A stretch of 32,488 nt of DNA from Microbulbifer hainanensis (GTDB lineage Bacteria; Pseudomonadota; Gammaproteobacteria; Pseudomonadales; Cellvibrionaceae). Position numbers and translations under genes: made by a program. The stretch lies in contig NZ_JACZCR010000049.1 in assembly GCF_014904735.1 (NCBI RefSeq), positions 1 to 32,488 of the forward strand, in the 5' to 3' direction. Below are positions 24,199 to 32,488 of this stretch, piece by piece. Positions within the stretch are counted from its first letter, which is position 1, and each line of letters opens with the position of its first letter. The notes under the pieces were generated by a model, which saw only the letters and a program-made list of their open reading frames with translations, made no database searches and had not been told where the DNA came from.

Positions 24199-26040
24199 AT
24201 GGCTGTGATGACCAACAGTTTCCAAAAAAATTTCCTCGCCGCCCTGGCAACACTCATTTTGTTGATCGGCGGGACCGCCCAGGCCGCTCAGGATCCCTTC
24301 GCCAGCCAGTCCCTCGATGCGGCGCAGGACGACGAGTTCCTGCCGGTCGACCAGGCCTACCAGCAGGATTTCCTGTTCACTGCGGCGGGCGTCAGCGCCA
24401 TCTTCCAGATTGCACCGGATTACTACCTGTACCGCGACAAGCTCGCAATCTTCCGTGTCGACGGCGGGCAGAAAACTCCGGTATCCGTTTCGCTCCCCCA
24501 GGGAGAGACCACCTGGGACGACTACTACGAGAAAGAAACCGAGGTCTACCGCCTGCAGCTGGAGGCCCCTCTGTCTCTGCCGGCGGAGGACACGCCTATC
24601 GAGCTGGAAGTGCACTACCAGGGCTGCGCCGATGCCGGCCTCTGCTATCCACCACAGGTCCGCCACTTCCGCCTCGACCAGAGCGCGGGCACGGCCGAAC
24701 CCACCCCGACCGCACCGACTACCGCCGCCCCTTCCGGATCCAGCGCGCCGGGCAACCGCACTGCCGGGCTGTCGCTGCCACTGGCAATGGTTCTCGCCTT
24801 TATCGGAGGTCTGCTGCTGAACCTGATGCCCTGCGTCTTCCCGGTGCTGTCGATCAAGGTACTGGCAATTAGCCAGGCCGCACAGCACGGCGGCCAGCGC
24901 CGCGCCCACGGCTGGGCATACAGCGCCGGTGTGGTGGCTAGTTTCGTACTGATCGCCGCACTGATGCTGGCCCTGCGCGCCGGCGGCGAGGCGATCGGCT
25001 GGGGGTTCCAGCTACAGTCGCCATGGCTGGTCGCGGCGCTGGTATACCTGTTCTTTACCATGGGGCTCAGCCTGTCGGGCCTGACTGAGTTCGGCGGCCG
25101 CCTGATGGGGGTCGGCCAAAATGTCAGCGCACAGCAGGGGCTGCGCGGCTCCCTGGCCACCGGCGCACTGGCGACCGTCGTCGCCAGTCCCTGCACCGCA
25201 CCGCTGATGGGTTCCGCCCTGGGCTATGCGGTGACCTTGCCGGCTGGCCTCGCCCTGGCGGTATTTGCTGCACTGGGAGCCGGGATGGCAGCGCCTTTCC
25301 TGTTACTGACTCACATCCCCGCACTCACTGATCGACTGCCACGTCCGGGTCCGTGGATGGACAGGCTCAAACAGCTGCTGGCGTTCCCCATGTACCTGAC
25401 TGCCGTGTGGCTGCTGTGGGTGCTCGGCCGCCAGACTGGCAGCGATGGCGTTGCCCTGGTGCTGGCCGGGGCCGTCGCGATCGCTTTTGCACTGTGGCTA
25501 TGGCCGCGCCCCCATGAAACCTGGAGCAAGCGACACTGGGGCAAGGGCAGCGTGGCACTGGTGGCAATTGCGCTCGCCTTCGCACTGCTGCCGCGGCTGG
25601 CTACGCTGTCGCCGGCGACGCCAACGGAATCGGAATACTGGCAGCCCTACTCCGCAGCGCGGCTCGACAGCGCGCGCAGCGAGGGACGGCCGATCCTGAC
25701 CAACCTGACTGCGGCCTGGTGCATTACCTGCCTGGCCAATGAAAAAGTCGTGCTGTCCAGCGATGCGGTGAGCGAGGCCATCGATCAGCTCGGCGTGGTC
25801 GCCCTGAAAGGAGACTGGACCAACCAGGATCCGGAAATCAGCACACTGCTGGCCAAATACGGCCGCACCAGTGTCCCCCTGTACCTGCTGTACCCTGCCG
25901 GTGGTGGCGAAGCGCAGATACTGCCGCAGGTCCTGACCCGCGATGGCCTGCTGGCAGCTCTCAATGCCGCCGCCCAACCCACTACCAACACGTCGCAACG
26001 CGCCGGATCCGCGTCCCCATCGCCCGGGGCGTCTTTATAG
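24199..26040 (+). CDS. dsbD: Thiol:disulfide interchange protein DsbD
   Basis: Inner-membrane protein that passes electrons from cytoplasmic thioredoxin to periplasmic DsbC, DsbG and cytochrome c maturation. The 613-residue product has a signal peptide (about 1-30), an alpha domain with C143 and C149 (QGCADAGLCYPP), an eight-helix beta domain with C212 (NLMPCVFP) and C332 (ASPCTAP), and a gamma thioredoxin-like domain with C508-I-T-C511. All six redox cysteines are present. It is somewhat longer than the E. coli protein because of Thr/Pro-rich linkers and a Ser/Pro-rich tail. No strong ribosome site or promoter could be assigned in the 154-base gap to the divergent lipoprotein gene. Confidence 0.95.
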   Translation: MAVMTNSFQKNFLAALATLILLIGGTAQAAQDPFASQSLDAAQDDEFLPVDQAYQQDFLFTAAGVSAIFQIAPDYYLYRDKLAIFRVDGGQKTPVSVSLPQGETTWDDYYEKETEVYRLQLEAPLSLPAEDTPIELEVHYQGCADAGLCYPPQVRHFRLDQSAGTAEPTPTAPTTAAPSGSSAPGNRTAGLSLPLAMVLAFIGGLLLNLMPCVFPVLSIKVLAISQAAQHGGQRRAHGWAYSAGVVASFVLIAALMLALRAGGEAIGWGFQLQSPWLVAALVYLFFTMGLSLSGLTEFGGRLMGVGQNVSAQQGLRGSLATGALATVVASPCTAPLMGSALGYAVTLPAGLALAVFAALGAGMAAPFLLLTHIPALTDRLPRPGPWMDRLKQLLAFPMYLTAVWLLWVLGRQTGSDGVALVLAGAVAIAFALWLWPRPHETWSKRHWGKGSVALVAIALAFALLPRLATLSPATPTESEYWQPYSAARLDSARSEGRPILTNLTAAWCITCLANEKVVLSSDAVSEAIDQLGVVALKGDWTNQDPEISTLLAKYGRTSVPLYLLYPAGGGEAQILPQVLTRDGLLAALNAAAQPTTNTSQRAGSASPSPGASL

Positions 26041-26280
26041 CCATCTCACCGGGCAAAACCGTCATCGCACCGTTTATCTTGCAGTAATCAGGCAGGAAAA
26101 GTGTCCTATCTCCGGCTATCGTCAATAAAGCGTGCGCTGGGGCATGGACAGGGGGTCACTTTTGCGGCACACTCGCCCCGGTTTTGTGGGAACTTGAGCC
26201 AAACCCGGCGGTTGCCTGCAAGATAGCCAACTTTCGCCAGGTTTTTGTGACCATTTCGCGCTTTTCCTTCAGAGTAAGCT

Positions 26281-26733
26281 ATGGCAAAAATTCTGCTGCT
26301 ACACGGCCCCAATCTCAACCTGCTGGGCACCCGCGAACCGGAAATTTACGGTGCCACCACGCTGCCCGAAATTGACCGGTCGGCGCGTGCGCAGTGCGAG
26401 GCCGCCGGCCACGAGCTGGCGACGCTGCAGAGCAACAGTGAGGCGGAGTTGATCGATCGTATCCAGGTGGCGGCGATCGAAGGTGTGGATTTTATCGTGA
26501 TCAATCCCGCGGCATTCACCCACACCAGCGTGGCCCTGCGCGATGCCCTGGCAGCTGTAGCCATCCCGTTTATCGAGCTGCACCTGTCCAACCCCCACGC
26601 GCGGGAAGCTTTTCGCCACCACTCTTATTTATCGGACCTGGCTCGGGGTGTGATCTGCGGCTTCGGCGCACAGAGCTACACCCTGGCCCTGCAGGCGGCC
26701 ATTCACCAGATCGGTGCGGGCGCCAATCAATAA
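26281..26733 (+). CDS. aroQ: 3-dehydroquinate dehydratase, type II
   Basis: Dodecameric cytoplasmic enzyme of the shikimate pathway that dehydrates 3-dehydroquinate. The 150-residue length fits. Catalytic tyrosine Y23 lies in REPEIYG, and histidine H101 in ELHLSN, followed by [10 protein letters not shown]. The usual NPGAYTHTS segment reads NPAAFTHTS (75-83), a mild change. It is followed by accB after 25 bases, the order common in gammaproteobacteria. The 240 bases upstream (26041-26280) must hold the promoter, but no convincing pair of boxes was found. Confidence 0.96.
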   Translation: MAKILLLHGPNLNLLGTREPEIYGATTLPEIDRSARAQCEAAGHELATLQSNSEAELIDRIQVAAIEGVDFIVINPAAFTHTSVALRDALAAVAIPFIELHLSNPHAREAFRHHSYLSDLARGVICGFGAQSYTLALQAAIHQIGAGANQ

Positions 26734-26758
26734 CTGACCAGAACTGCGAGTGAGTACT

Positions 26759-27229
26759 ATGGATATCCGCAAAATTAAGAAACTGATTGAACTGCTCGAG
26801 GAATCGGATATCGGCGAGCTGGAAATCAAGGAAGGTGAAGAGTCCGTGCGCATCAGCCGCGGCGTGAGCGGTGCAACACAGGCGGTAGCGCCGATGATGC
26901 CCGCGCCAATGGCCCAGGCCCCCGCACCGGCAGCCCCGGCTCCGGCGCCGGCCGCACCCGCCGCCGAATCCGGCGACGCCGTACCGGCCCTGACCGGCCA
27001 CCCGATCAAGTCGCCGATGGTCGGCACCTTCTACGCGGCTTCCAGCCCCGGTGCGGAGCCCTTCGTCAAAGTCGGCCAGCAGGTCAAGGCGGGCGATGTG
27101 GTATGCATCGTCGAAGCGATGAAAATGATGAACCAGATCGAAGCGGACAAGGCCGGCACCATCGGCCAGATCCTGGTGGAAGACGGCGAGCCAGTAGAGT
27201 TCGATCAGCCGCTCGTGACCATCGTCTGA
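26759..27229 (+). CDS. accB: Biotin carboxyl carrier protein of acetyl-CoA carboxylase
   Basis: Carries the biotin that shuttles carboxyl groups from AccC to the AccA-AccD transferase in the first step of fatty acid synthesis. The 156-residue protein has the N-terminal [16 protein letters not shown] helix, an Ala/Pro-rich hinge (about 44-70) and the biotinyl domain (about 80-156) with the modified lysine K122 in EAMKMM. The frame opens at GTG 26750, but the ATG at 26759 matches the family start. It is cotranscribed with accC, 15 bases on. Confidence 0.97.
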   Translation: MDIRKIKKLIELLEESDIGELEIKEGEESVRISRGVSGATQAVAPMMPAPMAQAPAPAAPAPAPAAPAAESGDAVPALTGHPIKSPMVGTFYAASSPGAEPFVKVGQQVKAGDVVCIVEAMKMMNQIEADKAGTIGQILVEDGEPVEFDQPLVTIV

Positions 27230-27244
27230 GCGGGGTGAATCGGA

Positions 27245-28585
27245 ATGTTTGACAAGATACTGATCGCCAACCGGGGCGAGATCGCCCTGCGCATCCTGCG
27301 CGCCTGTAAGGAGATGGGCATCGCCACCGTGGCGGTACACTCCCAGGTGGACCGCGACCTGAAGCACGTGCGCCTCGCCGACGAGTCCGTGTGCATCGGT
27401 CCCAATCCCTCGCCGCAGAGCTACCTGAATATTCCCGCGATTGTCTCCGCGATGGAGATTACCGATGCCATCGCAGTACACCCGGGCTACGGCTTCCTCG
27501 CGGAAAACGCCGATTTTGCCGAACAGGTGCAGAAAAGCGGTTTCACCTTTATCGGCCCCGACGCCGACACCATTCGCCTGATGGGCGACAAGGTCTCCGC
27601 CATCGCCGCGATGAAAAAGGCCGGCGTGCCCACGGTACCGGGCTCAGACGGCCCGCTACCCGCGGACGGCGACCGCTGTCTGGAGATTGCCAAGAAGATC
27701 GGCTTCCCGGTAATCATCAAGGCCGCGGCCGGCGGCGGTGGTCGCGGCATGCGCGTGGTGCACACCGAAGCGGCATTGCTGAACGCCATTTCGGTCACCA
27801 AGTCCGAGGCCGGCGCCGCCTTTGGCGACAGCACCGTGTACATGGAGAAGTTCCTGCAGAACCCGCGCCACGTGGAAATCCAGGTGATGTCCGACGGCCA
27901 GGGCAACGCCATCCACCTGGGCGATCGCGACTGCTCCCTGCAGCGCCGCCACCAGAAGGTGCTCGAGGAAGCGCCCGCTCCGGGCATTCCGGAGGAAGTG
28001 CGCCAGGCGGTGTATGAATCCTGTGTACAGGCCTGTATCGATATCGGCTACCGCGGTGCGGGCACCTTCGAGTTCCTGTACGAGGATGAGCGCTTCTACT
28101 TCATCGAGATGAACACCCGTATCCAGGTGGAGCACCCGGTTACCGAAATGGTCACTGGTGTCGACCTGATCAAGGAACAGATCCGTGTCTGCGCGGGCCA
28201 GAAGCTGTCCATCAAACAGGAAGACGTCGTCATTCGCGGCCACGCCTTCGAGTGCCGGATCAACGCGGAAGACCCCAAGACCTTCTTCCCCTGCCCCGGC
28301 AAGGTCAACAACTTCCACGCTCCCGGAGGCCTGGGTGTGCGCGTCGACTCGCACCTCTACTCCGGCTACACGGTACCGGCCAATTACGACTCGATGATTG
28401 CCAAGGTCATCACCTATGCCGAGGATCGCGAAGCGGCGCTGGCGCGCATGCGTGTGGCACTGTCGGAACTGATCGTCGATGGCATCAAGACCAACATTCC
28501 ACTGCAGGAAGAGCTGGTGCGCGACGAGGCCTTTGCCAAAGGCGGAGTGAACATTCACTACCTCGAGAAAAAACTCGGGCTCTAG
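27245..28585 (+). CDS. accC: Biotin carboxylase subunit of acetyl-CoA carboxylase
   Basis: ATP-grasp enzyme that carboxylates biotin on AccB with bicarbonate. The 446-residue length is typical. Seen in order are the N-terminal [16 protein letters not shown], the ATP-binding glycine loop GGGGRGM (about residues 163-169), the [15 protein letters not shown] segment, and the metal/catalytic block [14 protein letters not shown]. Nothing is missing. The downstream gap to prmA holds two strong hairpins. Confidence 0.97.
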   Translation: MFDKILIANRGEIALRILRACKEMGIATVAVHSQVDRDLKHVRLADESVCIGPNPSPQSYLNIPAIVSAMEITDAIAVHPGYGFLAENADFAEQVQKSGFTFIGPDADTIRLMGDKVSAIAAMKKAGVPTVPGSDGPLPADGDRCLEIAKKIGFPVIIKAAAGGGGRGMRVVHTEAALLNAISVTKSEAGAAFGDSTVYMEKFLQNPRHVEIQVMSDGQGNAIHLGDRDCSLQRRHQKVLEEAPAPGIPEEVRQAVYESCVQACIDIGYRGAGTFEFLYEDERFYFIEMNTRIQVEHPVTEMVTGVDLIKEQIRVCAGQKLSIKQEDVVIRGHAFECRINAEDPKTFFPCPGKVNNFHAPGGLGVRVDSHLYSGYTVPANYDSMIAKVITYAEDREAALARMRVALSELIVDGIKTNIPLQEELVRDEAFAKGGVNIHYLEKKLGL

Positions 28586-28593
28586 CGCTGAAC

Positions 28594-28613
28594 ATGCCGG
28601 ATAATTCCGGCAT
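28594..28613. other. Small hairpin downstream of accC
   Basis: ATGCCGG (28594-28600) and CCGGCAT (28607-28613) form a 7-bp stem with loop ATAATT, eight bases after the accC stop. It is immediately followed by the long inverted repeat, so the two make a tandem pair of structures. A terminator is possible, but the T-run is absent. Confidence 0.45.
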
Positions 28614-28616
28614 ATT

Positions 28617-28678
28617 GCGGCCGCGGGTCGCGAGCGGGCTTCCGGAGACGGCTAAGCCCGCTCGCGACCCGCGGCCGC
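28617..28678. repeat. Perfect 25-bp inverted repeat, accC-prmA gap
   Basis: The arms 28617-28641 and 28654-28678 are perfect reverse complements over 25 bases, separated by 12 bases. Within the loop CCG and CGG can also pair around a GAGA tetraloop, giving an almost continuous 28-bp stem. Both outer ends are the palindrome GCGGCCGC. The right flank reads CGCTTCTACA, and the arms contain AAGCCCGCTC, both reminiscent of Pseudomonas REP elements from memory. No U-run follows on either strand. It could be an accC terminator, an mRNA-stabilising hairpin or a REP/BIME-type mobile palindrome. Confidence 0.85.
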
Positions 28679-28738
28679 TTCTACAATTGGCGCACGCCAA
28701 CAGACGCACCGAACACACTAGTAGCGAAACTGACCGAT

Positions 28739-29620
28739 ATGCCCTGGCTTCAACTCCGCGTAGACACCAGTCGCGAACTGGCGGAAAAAATCGAAGATGC
28801 TCTGCTGTTCGCCGGCGCCGTGTCCGTTACCCTGCAGGACAACGCCGATCAGCCAATCCTGGAACCCGGCCTCGGCGAGACCCCGCTGTGGGAAGAGACC
28901 CGCATCACCGGACTGTTCGATGCCGAAGTCGACACCGCCGTGGCGGAAGCCAAGGCCGCGTCCTTCCTGTGCGAACTCCTGCCGAACGCGCGCTGGGAAC
29001 AGCTCGAGGACAAGGACTGGGAGCGGGAGTGGATGAGCCACTACAAGCCGATCCAGTGCGGCGACAACCTGTGGATCTGCCCCAGCTGGTGCGAACCGCC
29101 GGAGCCGGATGCGGTCAACCTGTTGCTCGATCCGGGCCTGGCGTTCGGCACCGGCACCCACCCCACCACCTTCCTGTGCCTGCAGTGGCTGGCGCAGCAG
29201 GACCTGGCCGGCAAAAGCGTAATCGACTTCGGCTGCGGCTCGGGCATTCTCGGTATCGGCGCCCTACTCCTCGGTGCTGAGCGGGCAGTGGGGACGGATA
29301 TCGATCCCCAGGCGCTGATTGCCAGCCGCGACAACGCCCAGCGCAACGGTCTGGATCCCGACCGTTTCCCGGTCTACCTGCCGGAACAGATGCCCCAGGA
29401 AGCGGTCGATATCATGCTTGCCAATATCCTCGCCGGCCCGCTGGTGGAACTCGCTCCACAGCTGACGGCACTGACCCGTATCGGTGGCCGACTGTGCCTG
29501 TCCGGCATTCTCGCTTCCCAGGCGGAAGCGGTTAAGGCGGCCTACCGGCAGTGGATCGATTTCGATGAGGATGGTCAGCGCGAGGACTGGGTGCGCCTGA
29601 GTGGTACCCGCACGCGCTGA
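28739..29620 (+). CDS. prmA: Ribosomal protein L11 methyltransferase
   Basis: SAM-dependent enzyme that trimethylates ribosomal protein L11. The 293-residue protein has the N-terminal substrate-recognition domain (about 1-60, starting [12 protein letters not shown]), a linker and the Rossmann methyltransferase domain with the SAM motif [12 protein letters not shown] (about 163-174) and the NILAGPL motif corresponding to the catalytic loop. Length fits the family. It is followed 73 bases later by the DUF3426 gene, as in many gammaproteobacteria. Confidence 0.96.
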   Translation: MPWLQLRVDTSRELAEKIEDALLFAGAVSVTLQDNADQPILEPGLGETPLWEETRITGLFDAEVDTAVAEAKAASFLCELLPNARWEQLEDKDWEREWMSHYKPIQCGDNLWICPSWCEPPEPDAVNLLLDPGLAFGTGTHPTTFLCLQWLAQQDLAGKSVIDFGCGSGILGIGALLLGAERAVGTDIDPQALIASRDNAQRNGLDPDRFPVYLPEQMPQEAVDIMLANILAGPLVELAPQLTALTRIGGRLCLSGILASQAEAVKAAYRQWIDFDEDGQREDWVRLSGTRTR

Positions 29621-29693
29621 TGCTGTCGCAGAGACTACGCGCCCGCGCGGCGGACTGATAGACTTGACCACCGGATAAAAACTGTCGAATTCC

Positions 29694-30848
29694 ATGTCGC
29701 AACTGGTTACCTGCTGCCCCCACTGCAGCACCTCATTCCACGTCAACGAACAGCAGCTGCGGGCCGCCCGCGGCGCCGTGCGCTGCGGCTCCTGCCTGCA
29801 GGTTTTCCGTGCGGACGAAAATATCGTCTTTACCGAAAGCAATCCCGGCGCCTCCAAAGATCTCGAGGCCCTGCTCGACGACGACGACTTCCTGATTCAC
29901 GACGATATCGACCTCGACGGTGAGCCGGGGAACGAGGATGCGCCGGTGCCGCCGACGATGCCCGCCAGTGACGCGGTCATCGAAGATGAAGACGACAGCG
30001 ACCGGCCGATGATCGGCGAAGCCTTCGGCGACAGCCAGTGGCGCGAGATGTCCGCCGATGTCCCTGCGCCGCCGCTCCAAGAAGACGAGGAAGATAGCGA
30101 CGCCACCCTCGCACCTGACTGGGACGAGAACCCCTGGGCCGACGAATCCCCGGAACCCCCGCGCAAACGGGAATCCGCCCTTTCCGCCCGCTGGGACGAC
30201 GACATTCCCACAGCGCGCAAGGACGAGGCTCCAGAGCAACTGGAGCGTATTGAGACCATCAGTGCCACGCGCCGGAATGACTCCGATATCTCAGCCAGCG
30301 CATCGCGCGAGCACCTGATCAGTGCAATCGAACCGGCCCCACTGGAAATGAGCTGGCAACCCCGACGGGACAGACGCGTCCCCGGCTGGTTGTGGGTAAT
30401 GCTGGCACTGGTGCTCGCGCTGCTACTCGCCGCCCAGACCGCCTATTTCCGCTTCGACAGCCTGAGCAAACAGCAACCCTGGCGAAGCATCTACGCGCGC
30501 ATCTGCCCGACCCTGGGTTGTCAGCTGCCACCACTGGCGGACCTGCAGGCGATCCACACCTCCAACCTGGTCGTGCGCAGCCACCCGAAAATTGCCGGTG
30601 CACTGGTCGTAGACGCCGTCCTGCTCAATACCGCGCCCTACCCGCAGCCCTTTCCCAGCCTACTGCTCAACTTCAGCGACCTGAAAAACAATCCGGTGGC
30701 GAGCCGTCGTTTTGCGCCGCGGGAATACCTGCAGGGCGAACTGGCCGGCCGCAAGCAGATGCCCAGCGGCAACCCAGTGCATATCGCGATTGAGATCGCC
30801 GACCCGGGTAGCGAGGCGGTAAATTACGAACTGCATATTGCGCACTGA
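29694..30848 (+). CDS. DUF3426 zinc-ribbon membrane protein
   Basis: Uncharacterised family commonly found between prmA and dusB. The 384-residue protein has an N-terminal MJ0042-type zinc ribbon (C8-x2-C11 and C31-x2-C34), a long acidic, probably disordered region (about 45-220, rich in D, E and P), one transmembrane helix (about 229-254, beginning GWLWVMLALVL) and a C-terminal DUF3426 domain (about 255-384) expected in the periplasm. The zinc ribbon would face the cytoplasm. Its role is unknown. The position suggests a link to translation or envelope housekeeping but does not prove it. Confidence 0.88.
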   Translation: MSQLVTCCPHCSTSFHVNEQQLRAARGAVRCGSCLQVFRADENIVFTESNPGASKDLEALLDDDDFLIHDDIDLDGEPGNEDAPVPPTMPASDAVIEDEDDSDRPMIGEAFGDSQWREMSADVPAPPLQEDEEDSDATLAPDWDENPWADESPEPPRKRESALSARWDDDIPTARKDEAPEQLERIETISATRRNDSDISASASREHLISAIEPAPLEMSWQPRRDRRVPGWLWVMLALVLALLLAAQTAYFRFDSLSKQQPWRSIYARICPTLGCQLPPLADLQAIHTSNLVVRSHPKIAGALVVDAVLLNTAPYPQPFPSLLLNFSDLKNNPVASRRFAPREYLQGELAGRKQMPSGNPVHIAIEIADPGSEAVNYELHIAH

Positions 30849-30974
30849 GTCACACTTTGCGCGAGAATTGCGTACCAATACGGCGCTTAAATCAGCAAAA
30901 ACTGCGCAATCGTCAGGCTAAACGCACAGCAGACAACCAATTTGCCCGCTTTTTCGCTTTTCCAATGCCTGGGC

Positions 30975-30994
30975 AGCCGCTATCATAGGCGGCT
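30975..30994. promoter_or_regulatory. Inverted repeat around a -10-like box upstream of dusB-fis
   Basis: AGCCGC (30975-30980) and GCGGCT (30989-30994) flank TATCATAG, which contains a TATCAT -10-like hexamer (30981-30986) 35 bases before dusB. The -35 (TTTTCC, 30958-30963, 17-base spacer) is weak. TGTTT follows, so the same element could end the DUF3426 message. The rest of the 173-base gap shows nothing else. Confidence 0.3.
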
Positions 30995-31021
30995 TGTTTC
31001 CACGCCAAAGCGGAGCCGTCT

Positions 31022-32020
31022 TTGTCCAGCGAGATCGCCATAGGCCCTTACATTATCGGCAATCCGGTAATCTTGGCGCCGATGGCCGGCGTGACCGACC
31101 GCCCTTTTCGCCAGCTTTGCCGGCGCCTGGGAGCCGGTCTGGTAGTCTCTGAAATGGTGACAGCGGACACCCGCCTGTGGAACAGCCGTAAATCCAGGCT
31201 GCGCCTGGATCACGGCGGCGAATCTGCCCCTATCTCGGTGCAGATTGCCGGGGGCGACCCGGAGATGATGGCCGAAGCGGCGCGTGAAAACGTGCGCCGC
31301 GGTGCGCAGATCATCGATATCAACATGGGTTGCCCTGCAAAGAAAGTTTGCAAGAAGGCAGCGGGGTCCGCCCTGCTGCGCGACGAAAAACTGGTCGGGG
31401 ATATTCTGGAAGCCGTGGTCCAGTCCGTCTCAGTACCTGTGACGTTGAAGATCCGCACCGGCTGGTGCCCGGATTCACGCAACGGGGTCCGGGTGGCCAG
31501 AATGGCCGAAGAGGCTGGTATTGCGGCATTGGCAGTGCACGGGCGCACGCGCGCCTGCGGCTACCACGGTCAGGCTGAATTCGATACCATTGCCGAAATC
31601 GTATCCAGGGTGGGAATTCCGGTTTTCGCCAATGGTGACATTGCCAGTGCAGAGCGGGCCCGCCAGGTGCTCGACTATACCGGCGCTGCTGCAGTCATGA
31701 TTGGCCGTGCAGCACAGGGACGGCCATGGATTTTTCGGGAGATAGCCCACTACCTCGCCACGGGGGAAAAGCTGCCCGAACCCTCACAGGAAGAAGTCAG
31801 GGATATATTGCTCGCCCATTTGGGCGAATTGCACCGTTTTTACGGTGACGTGATGGGGGTCCGTATCGCCCGCAAACATGTGGGTTGGTACCTGAAGACA
31901 CTCGCGGGGAGCGAGGCCTTTCGCAAGACCTTTTTCCAACTGGAAAGCGCAGAAGCACAACATGCCAGCGTTCAAACATGGTTTGAACGCCGAATAACGA
32001 GAGGGGCACAAGCGGCATGA
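31022..32020 (+). CDS. dusB: tRNA-dihydrouridine synthase B
   Basis: FMN enzyme that reduces specific uridines in tRNA to dihydrouridine. The 332-residue TIM-barrel protein shows the FMN-site start [17 protein letters not shown], the catalytic cysteine C104 in NMGCPAKKV, the flavin/RNA contacts KIRTGW and HGRTR, and the phosphate loop ANGDI...[10 protein letters not shown]. The TTG start at 31022 follows GGAG by six bases. The stop overlaps the fis ATG (ATGA), the classic dusB-fis operon of gammaproteobacteria. Confidence 0.96.
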   Translation: MSSEIAIGPYIIGNPVILAPMAGVTDRPFRQLCRRLGAGLVVSEMVTADTRLWNSRKSRLRLDHGGESAPISVQIAGGDPEMMAEAARENVRRGAQIIDINMGCPAKKVCKKAAGSALLRDEKLVGDILEAVVQSVSVPVTLKIRTGWCPDSRNGVRVARMAEEAGIAALAVHGRTRACGYHGQAEFDTIAEIVSRVGIPVFANGDIASAERARQVLDYTGAAAVMIGRAAQGRPWIFREIAHYLATGEKLPEPSQEEVRDILLAHLGELHRFYGDVMGVRIARKHVGWYLKTLAGSEAFRKTFFQLESAEAQHASVQTWFERRITRGAQAA

Positions 32021-32325
32021 ATAATGAAGCACTAATTCCGGATACCGGCAGCGACGAGGTATCCACTGGGGGGCAGACGCAACTCGCGCAGCCGCAGCAA
32101 CAATCACTGCGCGACGCGGTTGAACAGGCGATGGAAAACTACTTCCGTCACCTCGACGGGCAGATGGTCACCGATGTCTACGACATGGTGCTGTCCGAGA
32201 TCGAAGCGCCTATGCTGGAAGTGGTGATGAAATACACCCGCCACAACCAGACCCGCGCGGCACAGCTGCTGGGCCTGAACCGCGGCACCCTGCGTAAAAA
32301 GCTGAAGCGTTACGGCCTGCTGTAA
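32017..32325 (+). CDS. fis: DNA-binding protein Fis
   Basis: Small nucleoid-associated protein that bends DNA and activates stable-RNA promoters in fast growth. The 102-residue product has a variable Gln/Ser-rich N-terminus (about 1-30), dimerisation helices and the C-terminal helix-turn-helix (about 73-102; [20 protein letters not shown]), nearly identical to known Fis. It overlaps dusB by four bases and should be translationally coupled to it. A strong hairpin follows 32 bases after the stop. Confidence 0.97.
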   Translation: MNNEALIPDTGSDEVSTGGQTQLAQPQQQSLRDAVEQAMENYFRHLDGQMVTDVYDMVLSEIEAPMLEVVMKYTRHNQTRAAQLLGLNRGTLRKKLKRYGLL

Positions 32326-32357
32326 ACGCCCGCGGCATTAGCAGCCGAAACACTCGA

Positions 32358-32392
32358 GGGGGGATGAGGACACTCATCCCCCCTTACTATTT
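32358..32392. terminator. Strong terminator after dusB-fis
   Basis: An 11-bp stem (32358-32368 / 32373-32383, GGGGGGATGAG) with a GACA tetraloop is followed on the plus strand by TTACTATTT. It is a convincing intrinsic terminator for fis, and the stem could also serve a gene arriving on the minus strand. Confidence 0.8.
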
Positions 32393-32488
32393 GCTGGCGG
32401 CAGCTTTTGCCGCCCGCCTCGAGACCGGAGCCACCGCCACCTCATAACCGGGCGGCAATCTCGACTCTCTGTTGCCGGCACAGCCGGC
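32387..32488 (-). CDS. Possible C-terminus of a minus-strand gene (partial)
   Basis: A minus-strand frame is open from the window edge to a TAG at 32387-32389, giving 33 residues ending VSRRAAKAAASK, just before the fis terminator. The tail is plausible for a basic C-terminus, and the position (convergent, sharing the terminator) fits. However, two AGA codons are unlike the neighbouring genes, and 34 open codons are weak evidence in GC-rich DNA. If it is not coding, the last 100 bases contain only small GC hairpins (32393-32415 and 32473-32488). Confidence 0.25.
   Translation of the reverse strand, partial: AGCAGNRESRLPPGYEVAVAPVSRRAAKAAASK

Noticed and set aside
23655..24872. 405-codon open frame on the plus strand
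   Set aside because: It covers the lipoprotein gene antisense and the start of dsbD in another frame. The arginine- and proline-rich product is typical of off-frame GC-rich DNA.
26041..26280. Promoter for aroQ-accBC
   Set aside because: Several TTG-starting hexamers exist (for example near 26194 and 26210), but none pairs with a good -10 at acceptable spacing, so no call was made.
27656..28558. 300-codon open frame on the minus strand
   Set aside because: Antisense shadow of accC, which is full length and strongly conserved. No independent support.

Overview
The window looks like chromosomal core genome of a GC-rich marine gammaproteobacterium, probably of the Cellvibrionales (Microbulbifer/Saccharophagus type). 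This rests on gene content, codon bias and gene order, not on a database search. The blocks tyrS | M23 peptidase-anmK | erpA | bactofilin-DUF6776-argC and prmA-DUF3426-dusB-fis are arranged much as in pseudomonads and relatives. No phage, integrase, transposase, CRISPR array, tRNA or rRNA gene lies inside the window. At the left edge, three tandem strong promoters read out of the window, which suggests a stable-RNA (probably rRNA) operon just beyond it.

Layout. 1-324: the outward promoter array. 324-1628: tyrS (minus). 1909-6208: a cell-envelope block with an M23 endopeptidase and anmK on plus, then erpA, bactofilin and a DUF6776 membrane coiled-coil protein on minus. 6265-7311: argC (minus). 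7413-11999 (plus): a ClC-type anion transporter, hemJ, a degenerate ThiD-like kinase and hemL. 12149-13947: an accessory-looking pair, a BenE-type transporter and its probable GntR/FCD regulator, with tandem operators at the promoter. 13956-14345: a MAPEG-like membrane protein (minus). 14440-15453: hemB (plus). 15599-18915 (minus): a rhomboid protease and PBP1b (mrcB). 19136-20134: an adenosine-kinase-like PfkB enzyme (plus). 20181-24044 (minus): a PAS-GGDEF-EAL protein, a YajG-like lipoprotein, a PCu(A)C copper chaperone and an unrecognised lipoprotein. 24199-29620 (plus): dsbD, aroQ, accB, accC and prmA. 29694-32325 (plus): a DUF3426 zinc-ribbon protein, dusB and fis, closed by a strong hairpin.

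How the genes fit together. Three tetrapyrrole genes (hemJ, hemL, hemB) lie within about 6 kb. M23 peptidase, AnmK, bactofilin, DUF6776 and PBP1b all concern peptidoglycan synthesis, recycling or cell shape. PCu(A)C and DsbD face each other from divergent units and both act on periplasmic metal or thiol chemistry. aroQ-accB-accC is a compact biosynthetic run, and dusB-fis overlap by four bases as in many gammaproteobacteria.

No obviously new multi-gene system is present. The items most worth a second look are a perfect 25-bp inverted repeat between accC and prmA, the ThiD-like protein with a scrambled anion-hole motif and no thiE beside it, a ClC protein lacking standard selectivity and proton residues, the tandem TGTATACA-type operators on the benE-gntR promoter, an IscR-like site on the erpA promoter, the bactofilin-DUF6776 pair, and an unrecognised lipoprotein coupled to the copper chaperone.
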